A DNA stretch of 6,029 nucleotides, taken from the NCBI GenBank assembly GCA_010024215.1, contig RGHK01000058.1:1-6029 (forward strand). The letters run 5' to 3'. Under the pieces are notes generated by a model, which was not told the DNA's origin, searched no databases, and worked only from the letters and a program-made list of their open reading frames with translations. Numbering within the stretch: position 1 is the first letter of the stretch; every line of letters starts with the position of its first letter. Shown here piece by piece: positions 5,633 through 6,029 of this stretch. The DNA comes from Pseudomonadota bacterium (GTDB lineage: Bacteria; Pseudomonadota; Gammaproteobacteria; Magnimaribacterales; D2472). A program made the position numbers and the translations under genes.

Positions 5633-6029
5633 AGGGTTTAAGAAATTATATAAATTCCATCAAACCAAATTTTGTTGGAGAGGGTAAGTATGCAAAATGG
5701 TTTCCATTATTTGACGCTATAGAAAATTTTGTATTTTCGTCTCAAACCAAAACAACTAACCCAGTTCATGTCCGTGATGGTGTAGATATACAGAAAATTA
5801 TGGTTATCGTCTGGCTATCTACATTCCCAGCAATGTTTTTTGGTATGTATAACCTTGGCGCACATTCACTTGAATATTTGGAATCTATAAATCAATTAAA
5901 TACAGGTGACTGGCATCATTCTCTAGTTAATTTAGTTGGATACGATTCAACTAGTTTTATTTCTAAGCTTTGGTTTGGTGCATGTTATTTTATGCCAATT
6001 TATATAACAGTTTTTGTTGTTGGAATAGG
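5629..6029 (+). CDS. nqrB: Na+-translocating NADH:quinone reductase subunit B, N-terminal part (truncated by window edge)
   Basis: The ATG at 5629 overlaps the nqrA stop codon (ATGA), and 133 codons are readable to the window edge. NqrB is the integral-membrane core of Na+-NQR; it binds quinone and carries a covalently attached FMN further on, outside the window. The visible part starts with the amphipathic MKGLRNYI... cytoplasmic segment. It then has KWFPLFDAIENF (23-34), the conserved HVRD at 47-50 and a first membrane helix at about 54-76 (including FPAMFFGMYN). A GDWHH loop follows near 93-97, and the start of a second helix begins near 113 (WFGACYFMPIYITVFVVG). Each matches Vibrio NqrB in order. 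Subunits C-F are expected downstream but are not seen. Confidence 0.96.
   Translation, partial: MKGLRNYINSIKPNFVGEGKYAKWFPLFDAIENFVFSSQTKTTNPVHVRDGVDIQKIMVIVWLSTFPAMFFGMYNLGAHSLEYLESINQLNTGDWHHSLVNLVGYDSTSFISKLWFGACYFMPIYITVFVVGI

Overview
The window is a low-GC (about one third G+C by spot count of a few lines), densely coded bacterial segment. It carries, in order: the 5' part of mfd on the minus strand; two adjacent plus-strand acyl-CoA dehydrogenase genes; a broken gene for a long-form glyceraldehyde-3-phosphate dehydrogenase (gap); complete nqrA; and the 5' part of nqrB. The order mfd / long-form gap / nqrABCDEF, with mfd divergent, is known from gammaproteobacteria such as Pseudomonas. 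The Na+-translocating NADH:quinone reductase is common in marine members. Together with the AT-richness, this suggests a streamlined marine gammaproteobacterium (SAR86-like). That placement is an inference, not a proven assignment.

Layout. 1-552: mfd N-terminal third (UvrB-like module), reading out of the left edge. 553-627: short divergent promoter region. 628-2895: a tight two-gene operon (3-nt gap) encoding a PimC/PimD-type heteromeric acyl-CoA dehydrogenase. Only the large subunit keeps a plausible catalytic glutamate. 2896-2958: AT-rich spacer with a 9-bp hairpin. 2959-4246: gap. The N-terminal extension runs normally up to the NAD-binding loop (GFGRIG), then the frame changes and the sequence resumes about 70 residues further on in the family alignment, so most of the NAD-binding Rossmann half is missing. 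The catalytic half is otherwise intact. 4247-4324: nqrA leader, with a TATAAT box and a 9-bp inverted repeat whose 3' arm contains the GTG start codon of nqrA. 4325-5632: nqrA. 5629-6029: nqrB start, overlapping nqrA by 4 nt (ATGA).

Functionally, the acyl-CoA dehydrogenase pair feeds electrons from acyl-CoA oxidation into the respiratory chain. A working Gap would make NADH, and Na+-NQR oxidises NADH to build a sodium gradient, so the plus-strand genes share an energy-metabolism theme. Mfd is an unrelated DNA-repair neighbour. The points most worth a second look are the internal deletion in gap, the dehydrogenase pair sitting inside an otherwise conserved mfd/gap/nqr block, and the start-codon-occluding repeat in front of nqrA. 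I found no mobile element, CRISPR array, tRNA or rRNA, and no clearly new multi-gene system.
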